From Arcticibacter tournemirensis (lineage in GTDB: Bacteria > Bacteroidota > Bacteroidia > Sphingobacteriales > Sphingobacteriaceae), in contig NZ_VFPL01000001.1 in NCBI RefSeq assembly GCF_006716645.1, positions 2,294,001 to 2,358,000 on the forward strand: a stretch of 64,000 nt of DNA, in the 5' to 3' direction. The notes under the pieces are model-generated. The model made no database searches. It was not told where the DNA came from and saw only the letters and a program-made list of their open reading frames with translations. Positions 10,442-18,441 of this stretch are shown here, in pieces. The number at the start of each line of letters is the position of its first letter. Within the stretch, counting starts at the first letter, position 1. The translations under genes were made by a program, and so were the position numbers.

Positions 10442-10514
10442 ATTTAGATTAATTTTAAACAAACATACAATAACTGGCTTTTTCTTAATGATATTGTTTA
10501 GAATTATTATAAAT
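10442..10514 (-). promoter_or_regulatory. Promoter with two Fur-like boxes upstream of siderophore receptor
   Basis: Two 19-bp boxes: ATTTAGATTAATTTTAAAC (10442-10460) and GTTTAGAATTATTATAAAT (10496-10514), 14 of 19 identical to each other. A -7 element TATGTTTG on the minus strand (10460-10467) abuts the first. One box therefore covers the likely transcription start and the other lies upstream of the -7. Two related boxes sit before the other siderophore receptor (20906-20982). The Fur assignment is inference from AT-rich TTTAGAAT-type symmetry and gene content. Confidence 0.6.
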
Positions 10515-10548
10515 AAGACAATGTTATGACATAAATGAACATGTGTCA

Positions 10549-10556
10549 TAACTTTG
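10549..10556 (+). promoter_or_regulatory. -7 promoter element for DUF3788 gene
   Basis: TAACTTTG matches the Bacteroidota TAnnTTTG box, 35 nt before the ATG at 10592. No clear -33 TTG was seen at the expected spacing, so this is a partial match. Confidence 0.45.
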
Positions 10557-10591
10557 TATATGCTCGCAGCGCACTAGTCAATTTTTAACCA

Positions 10592-11014
10592 ATGGAAAGC
10601 CAACTCCTCAGAGAACAGGATGTATATCCTTCGGAAAGCGTTATAAAGCAAGCCCTTGGGGCTAGTTATGCCGTATTTGCCGAACTTGAAAAAACAATAA
10701 CCAGCAATACGTTTGCATTAGTACCCGAATGGAACTATTATAAAGACGGTAAGGCCTGGCTCTGTAAAGTATTATATAAAAAAAAGACTGTCTTCTGGCT
10801 GTCGGTATGGCCGGGTTTCTTCAAAGTATCCTTCTATTTCACGGAGAAGAACCGCGATGTGATTCCAAGCTTATCTGTTGATATGGATATAAAGGAAGCT
10901 TTCATGCAAGCAAAGCCTATTGGAAGATTAATACCATTAACCGTTAATGTTAGTCGAAAAGAACAAATAAGCGATTTGCTAAAACTGGTTGAATGCAAGA
11001 AAAATCTGAAATAG
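10592..11014 (+). CDS. DUF3788 family protein
   Basis: 140-residue soluble protein with no signal peptide. The core WNYYKDGKAWLCKVLYKKKTVFWLSVWPGFFKVSFYF is the conserved block of DUF3788, given here only to its first words: WNYYKDGKAWLCKVLYKKK and then WPGFFKVSFYFTEK. The family function is unknown. It is divergent from the siderophore receptor and shares the 175-bp intergenic region with the Fur-like boxes, so co-regulation is possible but unproven. It stands alone downstream, facing the convergent YCF48-like gene 20 nt away. Confidence 0.8.
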   Translation: MESQLLREQDVYPSESVIKQALGASYAVFAELEKTITSNTFALVPEWNYYKDGKAWLCKVLYKKKTVFWLSVWPGFFKVSFYFTEKNRDVIPSLSVDMDIKEAFMQAKPIGRLIPLTVNVSRKEQISDLLKLVECKKNLK

Positions 11015-11034
11015 CATTGAACAAATATACAAAC

Positions 11035-12045
11035 TTAAAGGTCCAGCAAGGCAATTCGTCCGTCGCCTCCCGCGAGAATTGCTGTTTTTCCGTCCTTAAG
11101 CGCAGCGACTACGTGATAACCATCTTTTGAAATATTTGTCCACGTAAAACCTCCATCTTGAGATAGATCGGTACCCGATGTGCCGGTTGCTATCAATAGC
11201 CGGGCATTCATGTAAACAACGCACGAGCGGAAGCCCCAGGGTCGGATAAGAGGTTCCTTCCACGTTCTGCCACCATCTTGCGTTAATACGAGGTTTTTGT
11301 TTCTTAGGGTATCAATCTTATAGTCGCCGCCAACCACAATACCGTGTTTATGAGCGTAGAATGCAACAGAAAAAGGACCGCGAGATTCACCGCCCTGAAT
11401 GACAGGGCAGACAGAAACCTCCCAATGTCCCCCTTTATCGGCCGAATAGAATACCCGGGACTGGCTTCCTCCGGTAATGATCCAGGTTTTCCCGTCGCGA
11501 TGTGTTGTAATTCCCGTATTGCTTGCCGCAAAACTGGCTTCTCCTTCGGCCAGTTTGACCTGTAGGTTTTCTGAAATATTTACCCAGGTTTTTCCACCGT
11601 TGCCCGTCCTTAACAGCTGCATCTTTCCGTTGATAGGATCGCCATAAGCCAGGCCCTCACGGTCATTATAAAAGCTGATTCCATCCAGAAAAATGTCTTT
11701 TGAATCATTACGGTATGCCTCCGTCCAGCTAAGCCCACCATCTTCGGTATAGAGAATAAGTCCCGGTGTTCCCGAGCTCATCAGCACCGCACGTTTAGCA
11801 GAAAAGGCCTTTATTCCTCTGAAATCGTTTGACTTGTATTGCTTCAGCTGAGTCCATTTCCAGCTCTTTCCTCCATCAGTGCTCCTCGCAAAATTGCCGT
11901 TACTGCCGCTCAGCCATACTATCGACGGATTCACCACACTGACGGCACGTATACTGCTCTTATAACCACTTTCAACTTGCCGGATAGTTTGCGCTTCCAA
12001 GATTGAAAAACACAGAGAAATCAGAAAAAGAAAAAAGTATCTCAT
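11035..12045 (-). CDS. Secreted YCF48/BNR-repeat beta-propeller protein
   Basis: 336 residues with a signal peptide (MRYFFLFLISLCFSILEAQ). Repeated Asp-box motifs are visible: STDGGKSWKW, TEDGGLSWTEA, TGNGGKTWVN, SADKGGHWEV, TQDGGRTWKEP and SQDGGFTWTN. Spaced about 45-55 residues apart, they indicate a sialidase/YCF48-like propeller. Several homologues are annotated as oxidoreductases or photosystem-assembly-like proteins without evidence of activity. No catalytic residues of sialidases can be assigned here. Exported, probably periplasmic; role unknown. Confidence 0.82.
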   Translation of the reverse strand: MRYFFLFLISLCFSILEAQTIRQVESGYKSSIRAVSVVNPSIVWLSGSNGNFARSTDGGKSWKWTQLKQYKSNDFRGIKAFSAKRAVLMSSGTPGLILYTEDGGLSWTEAYRNDSKDIFLDGISFYNDREGLAYGDPINGKMQLLRTGNGGKTWVNISENLQVKLAEGEASFAASNTGITTHRDGKTWIITGGSQSRVFYSADKGGHWEVSVCPVIQGGESRGPFSVAFYAHKHGIVVGGDYKIDTLRNKNLVLTQDGGRTWKEPLIRPWGFRSCVVYMNARLLIATGTSGTDLSQDGGFTWTNISKDGYHVVAALKDGKTAILAGGDGRIALLDL

Positions 12046-12324
12046 AGATAAATTTTATTCACTTAAGCGGACAATGAGTGTTTTTGAAACAATTGTAAAA
12101 TAGTGTTTTCTGTGATATAATCAAAAATAAGTATGTTGCTGATATAGGTACGTAATATGAAGCAGATCCAGGTAATGGTATTGACATATTAAAACCGCTG
12201 CAAGAACTCCTGTTGAAAGTTTGAAATCGGAATGATTTTAAATTACCACCTGAATTCACTATTTTAATGTGCATAGCTGCATTTGCCAAACACTAACTAT
12301 GAGTTGATATTAAACACAAAATAA

Positions 12325-12690
12325 ATGAAACATAACGCGCTCTCAATAAGGCCATTCATTGGTGCTATTGATTTTGAACTTTGTCGTAACTTTTACTACG
12401 ATCTTGGCTTTCAGGAAGTCATTCTGTCTCCGGTACTATCCTTGTTTAAAACCGGACAATTAGGTTTCTATCTTCAGGACGCATATGTGAAAGACTGGAT
12501 TGAAAATACAATGATCTTTCTCGAAGTCGAAAATGTTAGTCAGTTTTGGAATGACCTGCAGGCTTTAGGTCTTAAAGAAAAGTACCCGAATGTAAAACTA
12601 AGTCCCATACGTGACGAATCCTGGGGGAGGGAATGTTTCGTCCACGATCCGTCTGGTAATCTATGGCACTTCGGAGAATTTGCCAAGTAG
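12325..12690 (+). CDS. VOC-superfamily (glyoxalase/bleomycin-resistance-like) protein
   Basis: 121 residues. One vicinal-oxygen-chelate module: an IGAIDFELCRNFYYDLGFQEV start, FLEVENVSQFWNDLQALGL in the centre, and ECFVHDPSGNLWHFGEF at the end, where the family usually has DPDGN. Metal-ligand positions are incomplete in a single module, so function depends on a dimer. It could bind a drug or a small metabolite; the substrate cannot be told. Single gene with its own 280-bp upstream gap, in which nothing beyond AT-rich sequence was recognised. Confidence 0.8.
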   Translation: MKHNALSIRPFIGAIDFELCRNFYYDLGFQEVILSPVLSLFKTGQLGFYLQDAYVKDWIENTMIFLEVENVSQFWNDLQALGLKEKYPNVKLSPIRDESWGRECFVHDPSGNLWHFGEFAK

Positions 12691-12740
12691 ATCGCTGGTA
12701 TGATATTGCTGTAGTAAACTGAGATTTTTGCCGGTTTACC

Positions 12741-12923
12741 GGCGGACTGCTGGCAGACTGACGGCAGACTGCTCTCAGGTTTATTCTTCAGCTATACTAC
12801 GGCCCGAGCCTGGTTATTCGACTCCGTGTCGATGAATTCTCGATGAAATCAGCATGCGTAGTCGATGAATTCTCGATCAAATGTGCCATTAGTGTGCCGT
12901 CAGTCTGCCGGAAGGGTGCCATC
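12741..12923. repeat. Intergenic mosaic of 11-bp and 17-bp repeats
   Basis: This 400-bp gap (12691-13092) has no gene. Three tandem degenerate 11-mers (GGCGGACTGCT, GGCAGACTGAC, GGCAGACTGCT; 12741-12773) face the same units inverted at about 12884-12923. The core inverted pair is 15 bp, perfect: GGCAGACTGACGGCA at 12752-12766 and its complement at 12895-12909. Between the arms, GTCGATGAATTCTCGAT occurs twice (12828-12844 and 12861-12877, 33 bp apart). The layout resembles a small non-coding repeat element and not a regulatory site. Confidence 0.7.
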
Positions 12924-13092
12924 AGACCGTCAATGTGGACTTTCGTGCTAACTTATTTTTGCGTACACCACTTGTCCGATTCCGGACAGGAATCCAAGTG
13001 AATAGTATGGCAACTAGTTGATTGTTAGTATGTTTTTTTGTTTGGCACTGCATTGGTGATAGTACTCTATCTGATCACCAGCATTAGTTGTT

Positions 13093-15525
13093 ATGATATT
13101 AAATTTCCTTAAAACCAGCCTTCGTTATCTTTACAGGAATAAGATGTTCACAGCCCTGAATATTTTGGGTCTAAGTATAGGCATTAGCGCATGCTGGGTC
13201 ATATTCTGTGTAGTGGATTATGAATTCAGTTTTGATAACAGCATCCCCCGCAAAGAGCATATATACCGTGTGATTTCAGGTTTTGTATACGATGGAAGAG
13301 AATCCTTAAACGGTGGTGTTCCCAAACCATTGCCTGAGCTTATCAATACGCAGGTTGCGGGGGTTACAAAAGTGGTCCGCGTTTATGCAGAGCAGATGGA
13401 TAAGGTTGGAATTACAGGCAGTAAGGGCTTTAACGAACCTGAGAACCTTGTAAGAACAGACAAGGGGTATTTCACTATGGTGCCATATAAATGGCTGGCG
13501 GGAAGCCCGGAAACGGTCTTCTCCGGAGAGGATGAAGTAGTATTAACTGAGAGCAGGGCAAATAAATACTTCCCGGGGATTAGTGCCGACAAGTTAATAG
13601 GAAAAACTATCTCTTATAATGATACGATAAAAAAAGCCATTTCAGGGGTGGTCCGCGATCTTGAGTTACCCACCGCTTTCATCGGTAAAGAGTTTTTTTC
13701 TATAAAGAAACGAGTATATGAGGAGGCTGAATGGACCAGTACAAACGGCGACGATAAAGTTTACATTGAACTCGCTGATCAGGCGGATCCTGAGAAGGTT
13801 TTAAAAGATATTAACCGGAACTCAAAAGAAAGATCAGATGCGTACAATCGAAAAACAAATGACTTTTTTACCGGGAATATAAAGCAATGGCATGAGTTAA
13901 GGTCTCTGAGAGACATACATTTTTCTCCTGAGATAGGTGAGGCGGGGCACAAGATGAGTAAGACCGTGGTTTATGGGTTAATGATCATTGGTTTTTTTCT
14001 GCTGTTGCTTGCAGCTATCAACTATGTTAACCTCAGTACAGCGCAAATACCGCAGCGAACAAAAGAGTTTGGCGTGCGGAAGACACTGGGTGGAGCCCGC
14101 AATCATTTAATAGGACAGATATTCACAGAAACATTTTTAATTGCGATATTTTCGCTTCTATTGTCGTTCGCGTTTTCCAGAATGATATTTATTGCTTTAA
14201 AAGACATTATCCCAGATGAAGTACCGCAATACATAAATTATAAGATAGGAGCAGCCTTTTTTCTGGTGATGGCAGTTTTCCTTCCACTGATTGCCGGAGC
14301 CTATCCTGCCGCATTGGTCTCTAAAGTCGATCCTCTTGCGATTATAAGGAAGCGTGTTTCCATTCCGCTAACGGGCAGGTTAAATCTCAGAAAAAGCCTG
14401 ATTGTTTTCCAGTTTTTAGTCGCCCAGATTTTTATCATTGCTACTCTTATTGTAGCCAGCCAGATGCATTTTGTGATGAGAAAAGAGCTCGGTTTTAATC
14501 GAAATGCCGTGGTTCTTGTAGATATTCCGTGGAACATTCGGCAGAAAGAAGAATATAAAAGTAAACAGTTCTCTTTGTTAAATGAGATACGGAACGTGCC
14601 CGGCGTTGTAAAGGTATCTTTGGGAGATCCTCCAATGCAAGGCGGATATTCAAGTAGTCAGTTTTCCTATAATGGCCCGAAGGGTAAAACAACGACCGGA
14701 CAGCTCTACAGAAAGGAGGTTGATAGCAGTTATATCGGTTTATATGGAATTAAACTTATCGCCGGAAGGAACCTTCGTCAGTCGGATATTGCAGGCGAAC
14801 TGGTAATCAATGAAACAGCTGTGAAACACTTCGGATTTAAGTCACCGGAAGATGCTCTCGGGAAAATGATGGAGAACGGGGATGGTAAATTGACAATAGT
14901 GGGCGTTATCAAAGATTTTCATTCCCAAACGTTTTATAATCGCATAGATCCAACAGCTCTATTTATGAATAAAGCCGAACTGGGTACTTTCAATATCAAA
15001 CTGAATAGCGACGCTTCCGAAAGCTGGCAGCAGACTATTGGGCTCATTCGAAAAAAATGGAACGAATTCTATCCGGCTGATTATTTTGGGTATAAATTTT
15101 ATGATCAGAACATCGAAGAAATGTATAAGCACGAAAAGAACGTTTCTTTACTAATAAACCTGTCGACTTTAATATCTGTTGTGATCAGTTGCCTTGGCTT
15201 GTTCGGATTAGCGTCACTTACTGCTTTTCAACGGACAAGGGAGATCGGTATACGTAAAGTTTTGGGCGCTACAGTGAGCGGGATCATAAAAATGTTATCT
15301 GTCGATTTTATTAAATTGATACTTGTTTCAATCACCATTGGACTGCCGATTTCATGGTATGCTATGAACAAATGGCTTGAAGGATTCGCTTATCGTATTC
15401 ACATACACTGGTGGATGTTGATTTCAGGGGGAACGGTGGTAATTGTCATTGCATTACTCACCATTAGTTTCCAGGCATTCAGGGCTGCATCCGCAAGGCC
15501 GGTAGAGAGCTTAAAAGTGGAGTAG
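13093..15525 (+). CDS. FtsX/MacB-type ABC transporter permease
   Basis: 810 residues, the length typical of Bacteroidota permeases with two FtsX units. An N-terminal helix (ALNILGLSIGISACWVIFCVV), a MacB-like periplasmic domain (about 50-285), three helices (about 295-430) with the FtsX signature RTKEFGVRKTLGGAR, a second periplasmic domain and a second FtsX unit (RTREIGIRKVLGATVSG) with terminal SARPVESLKVE are visible. These proteins move or sense lipids, peptides or drugs with a separate ATPase, but no ATPase gene is adjacent. A paralogue at 43844-47269 is split by an insertion sequence. Confidence 0.92.
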   Translation: MILNFLKTSLRYLYRNKMFTALNILGLSIGISACWVIFCVVDYEFSFDNSIPRKEHIYRVISGFVYDGRESLNGGVPKPLPELINTQVAGVTKVVRVYAEQMDKVGITGSKGFNEPENLVRTDKGYFTMVPYKWLAGSPETVFSGEDEVVLTESRANKYFPGISADKLIGKTISYNDTIKKAISGVVRDLELPTAFIGKEFFSIKKRVYEEAEWTSTNGDDKVYIELADQADPEKVLKDINRNSKERSDAYNRKTNDFFTGNIKQWHELRSLRDIHFSPEIGEAGHKMSKTVVYGLMIIGFFLLLLAAINYVNLSTAQIPQRTKEFGVRKTLGGARNHLIGQIFTETFLIAIFSLLLSFAFSRMIFIALKDIIPDEVPQYINYKIGAAFFLVMAVFLPLIAGAYPAALVSKVDPLAIIRKRVSIPLTGRLNLRKSLIVFQFLVAQIFIIATLIVASQMHFVMRKELGFNRNAVVLVDIPWNIRQKEEYKSKQFSLLNEIRNVPGVVKVSLGDPPMQGGYSSSQFSYNGPKGKTTTGQLYRKEVDSSYIGLYGIKLIAGRNLRQSDIAGELVINETAVKHFGFKSPEDALGKMMENGDGKLTIVGVIKDFHSQTFYNRIDPTALFMNKAELGTFNIKLNSDASESWQQTIGLIRKKWNEFYPADYFGYKFYDQNIEEMYKHEKNVSLLINLSTLISVVISCLGLFGLASLTAFQRTREIGIRKVLGATVSGIIKMLSVDFIKLILVSITIGLPISWYAMNKWLEGFAYRIHIHWWMLISGGTVVIVIALLTISFQAFRAASARPVESLKVE

Positions 15526-15832
15526 GCGTTAGAACATATTTAAACCTATCGTTCGGAAAGGCAGAGCAGCCAGCTTTTTTATTGGCGAATATAGTTTAAC
15601 CAAAGAACAAGGTTACTGGTCTTGTTATTTGGGGTGTGTCATTTGACTGATAGGAACAATACCCTGGATTGCTGATCTCCTCAAACTTGAAGCGTGGTTT
15701 GCGAAAAAGAAGGATACAGCCAATTCGAGATTGAACGAAAAGCAAATGCACTGGCTCAATTTAAGGACGATCCGGAAGTCCAGTTAATATGCTTAGTTGC
15801 TAATTTATCGTTGTGAAAAAGAAAACGATAGA
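15526..15832. other. Intergenic region without a recognisable gene
   Basis: A weak hairpin (AACAAG / CTTGTT, 15606-15626) followed by ATTT may end the permease transcript. The stretch 15660-15790 has short protein-like reading frames in more than one frame but none with a recognisable family; it may be a decayed gene end. Nothing else is seen. Confidence 0.4.
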
Positions 15833-17041
15833 CTATTGGTAGATAAGATATTTTTTGCGCATTTGCTTATAAGCGCTAAGCCCCGGCTCCCAGCTCCTGC
15901 GGATCTCTTCTTCGCTCAGTCCCGAGATGATTTGCTGCTTAAAAACGTCGTTACCAATCAGCCGCTCTATTCTTCCCATAGCAGTGCTTTGGGTATAATC
16001 AAAGAATTTTTCTTTTTCCGGATAAGCTTTATACAGTTCAATCATCCACTTTAGGTTGATACGTCCTTCTTTATGCATTTGTTCTGCATTGTAATTCCTC
16101 AAGTCCAGGCCGTAGCAGGTCTGGTTTTTATGCAAAGGCTCCTCTGATAATCCGTGAATAGATTTAGGAGTGAAGGAAAAATTATATAAGCCTTTTAATG
16201 CCGGACTTCCCAGTACGGTAAATGGCATATAAGTACCCCGGCCCTGACTGATGATTGTACCCTCGAATAAACATAGCGAAGGATAAAGCAATATAGACTG
16301 CTGAGTATTCAGGTTTGGAGAGGGCGACACAGGCAGCGTATACATCATATCGTGATTGTAATTCTTTACAGGAATAATACGGAGCTTACACCTCGTTTTT
16401 CCAGGAAGCCAGCCTTCGCCATTTATCATCTGGGCGAACTCTCCGATGGTCATGCCGTGAGTGACGGGTATGGGGAATTTTCCGATTCCCGATTGGAACT
16501 TCATATCAAGCACCGGACCGTCTACATAAGCGTTTGGATTGGGGCGATCGAGGATAATCAGTTCTTTTCCAGCCTCAGCACATGCTTCCATGATGTCAGC
16601 AAGGGTATTAATATTAGTGTAGAACCGACAACCTACATCAGCAATATCAAAGATCATAACGTCGATACCCGCCATGTTTTTTTCCGATGGTTTGCGTTTT
16701 TGTCCGTATAGAGATATGATTGGGATTCCGGTTTTCGGGTCAACTTCATCAGCAACATGAGCGCCGTTACTTGCATTGGCGCGAAAACCATGTTCCGGTC
16801 CGAAAATCATCCGGATGTCTACTCCAAGAGAGCGAAGACTGTCGACGCTCAGTGTATGCCCTATAATAGAAGTTTGGTTTACCAACATGCCTACCCGCTT
16901 TCCATTCAAATAGGGTAGATACTTTTCTGTCTGGTCAGCGCCAGTTACAACCGTCTTAGTTTTACTTTCTGAACAAGCTGGTTTGGCTGGTGTTTTTAAT
17001 GAAACCAGGATAAACAACAATAAGAATGATACGAACTTCAT
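15833..17041 (-). CDS. NamZ-like exo-beta-N-acetylmuramidase (DUF1343 family)
   Basis: 402 residues, full length for the family. A signal peptide (about 1-20) precedes GKRVGMLVNQTSI, FGPEHGFRANASNGAHVADEVD, GIPIISLYGQKRKPS, VMIFDIADVGCRFYTNI and ELIILDRPNPN, all conserved DUF1343 blocks. Characterised NamZ removes terminal MurNAc from peptidoglycan fragments, so a role in cell-wall recycling or use of foreign muropeptides is likely. It stands as a single gene. Upstream is 130 bp separating it from the PepSY gene, transcribed in the same direction. Confidence 0.9.
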   Translation of the reverse strand: MKFVSFLLLFILVSLKTPAKPACSESKTKTVVTGADQTEKYLPYLNGKRVGMLVNQTSIIGHTLSVDSLRSLGVDIRMIFGPEHGFRANASNGAHVADEVDPKTGIPIISLYGQKRKPSEKNMAGIDVMIFDIADVGCRFYTNINTLADIMEACAEAGKELIILDRPNPNAYVDGPVLDMKFQSGIGKFPIPVTHGMTIGEFAQMINGEGWLPGKTRCKLRIIPVKNYNHDMMYTLPVSPSPNLNTQQSILLYPSLCLFEGTIISQGRGTYMPFTVLGSPALKGLYNFSFTPKSIHGLSEEPLHKNQTCYGLDLRNYNAEQMHKEGRINLKWMIELYKAYPEKEKFFDYTQSTAMGRIERLIGNDVFKQQIISGLSEEEIRRSWEPGLSAYKQMRKKYLIYQ

Positions 17042-17170
17042 AGACCTGGATTATGTATGTTACCAAATATAATGAATAAACTAAAAACTGCAAAAGACTG
17101 CAGAAATGAGCAAAGGTGTGCGGAAAGACGCAGTCGTGTCATAAGAGAGGACGCGCTAGAAATAGAGCCT

Positions 17171-18406
17171 TTAAAATATATGAACCATCGGCCTGTTTTT
17201 AATCGATGATCGCATCGTGGCGACCCGAGAATTTTTATATTTTTTATTATGTTTTCCCCACCAGATGAGGAAACCGGTAATGGGTAAACTGGCACAAACC
17301 AAGCTGGCTATGAAGGCAAGGATTTTCGTCCACAATCCATAGATGCCGCCTGTGTGGATGTAATAATTTGAATTTCGCCACTTCATAGCTAATGATTTTT
17401 TTTCATGCGGCATTGTATCGAATAAACGCCCATCTCTTCCATCGAAATAAAAGTAACTGGCTCCTTTCCAGCCATCTTTATTATTGCTGATATGTACAAA
17501 GGCCATAGCTTGTTTATTGCTTTCATCCGGCAGATTAAGAACAAGATGTTCCCAGTCGTTTTTAACAGCCTTCCTCAATTTGGCATAGATTGCGTCGGTT
17601 TTGTTTAATGTTGTATCTGCTGTGCCCGTCAGTGCCGGAAGTTCCCGGCGAAATAATTTCTTGTCGTTTCCTCCCATGATCTGGTAAATGCCATTTTCCC
17701 ACCAGGAGAATGACCAAACCAATCCAGTCACAGCAATCAGCAGGGCAGCAGGAAGTACATAGAAACCAAGGCTGTTGTGAAGGTCATAATTGATACGTTT
17801 CCATTTTGAATTCCATTTTATTTTAATGCTCCTTTTAAATTGTTTATAGTTTTTAGGCCACCACAAAATGATACCGCTTAGGAGCATGAATACAAAAAGC
17901 AGGATACATATTCCTACTATTAATCTGCCAAGCGGCTTAACCAATAATAGCTGACGGTGCAGTTGCTCCACGATATTGAAAAATTCGTATTTTACATCTA
18001 CAATGCCCAGTACTTCGCCGGTATACTGATTTACAAAAACACGATTCATGTAATCCACCTGGCTGAAATAGGAAAGTCCCCATTCATCAGGCTTTTTAGC
18101 TTCATACGCTTCAAAAACAAAGCTTTTGTTTACTCCATTTTTTAATACCAACGTCTTTATCGGCTTGTCTTTTCCTAGTTTTTTTTGTGCATTGGCAATC
18201 AATAAAGAAACAGGCTTTTGTGGGCCTGTTTCTGCTACATGGGTAATTTTGGAGTGAAATATATCAAACAGCTCTTCTTCAAAGACGAAGAGACACCCGG
18301 TTATAGAAACAATAAATATCACTACACCCGTGATAATTCCTATCCAGAGATGCAGCCAGCCTATTATTTTTCTGAATCGTGATTTTGCAGGCTTTCTCTT
18401 TTTCAT
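17171..18406 (-). CDS. PepSY-associated transmembrane protein (iron-uptake partner)
   Basis: 411 residues. Four to five membrane helices are visible: WLHLWIGIITGVVIFIVSIT near the start, LIVGICILLFVFMLLSGIIL, a segment near 215-235 (GFYVLPAALLIAVTGLVWSF) and IYGLWTKILAFIASLVCASL at the end. This is the PiuB/PepSY-TM architecture. The gene follows the siderophore receptor at 18442-20901 by 35 nt on the same strand. Family members next to siderophore receptors are thought to reduce or release iron at the inner membrane. No catalytic motif is proven. Likely co-regulated through the Fur-like boxes before the receptor. Confidence 0.88.
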   Translation of the reverse strand: MKKRKPAKSRFRKIIGWLHLWIGIITGVVIFIVSITGCLFVFEEELFDIFHSKITHVAETGPQKPVSLLIANAQKKLGKDKPIKTLVLKNGVNKSFVFEAYEAKKPDEWGLSYFSQVDYMNRVFVNQYTGEVLGIVDVKYEFFNIVEQLHRQLLLVKPLGRLIVGICILLFVFMLLSGIILWWPKNYKQFKRSIKIKWNSKWKRINYDLHNSLGFYVLPAALLIAVTGLVWSFSWWENGIYQIMGGNDKKLFRRELPALTGTADTTLNKTDAIYAKLRKAVKNDWEHLVLNLPDESNKQAMAFVHISNNKDGWKGASYFYFDGRDGRLFDTMPHEKKSLAMKWRNSNYYIHTGGIYGLWTKILAFIASLVCASLPITGFLIWWGKHNKKYKNSRVATMRSSIKNRPMVHIF

Positions 18407-18441
18407 TACTATGTTTCCCGGTGTTAATCGTCCTGTTATTT

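Noticed and set aside
12059-12289. 76-residue minus-strand open frame in the gap before the VOC gene
   Set aside because: No motif, no promoter or ribosome site, and no protein-like composition.
12741-12923. CRISPR array
   Set aside because: Repeat units are only 11 or 17 bp, inverted and without spacers; no cas genes present.
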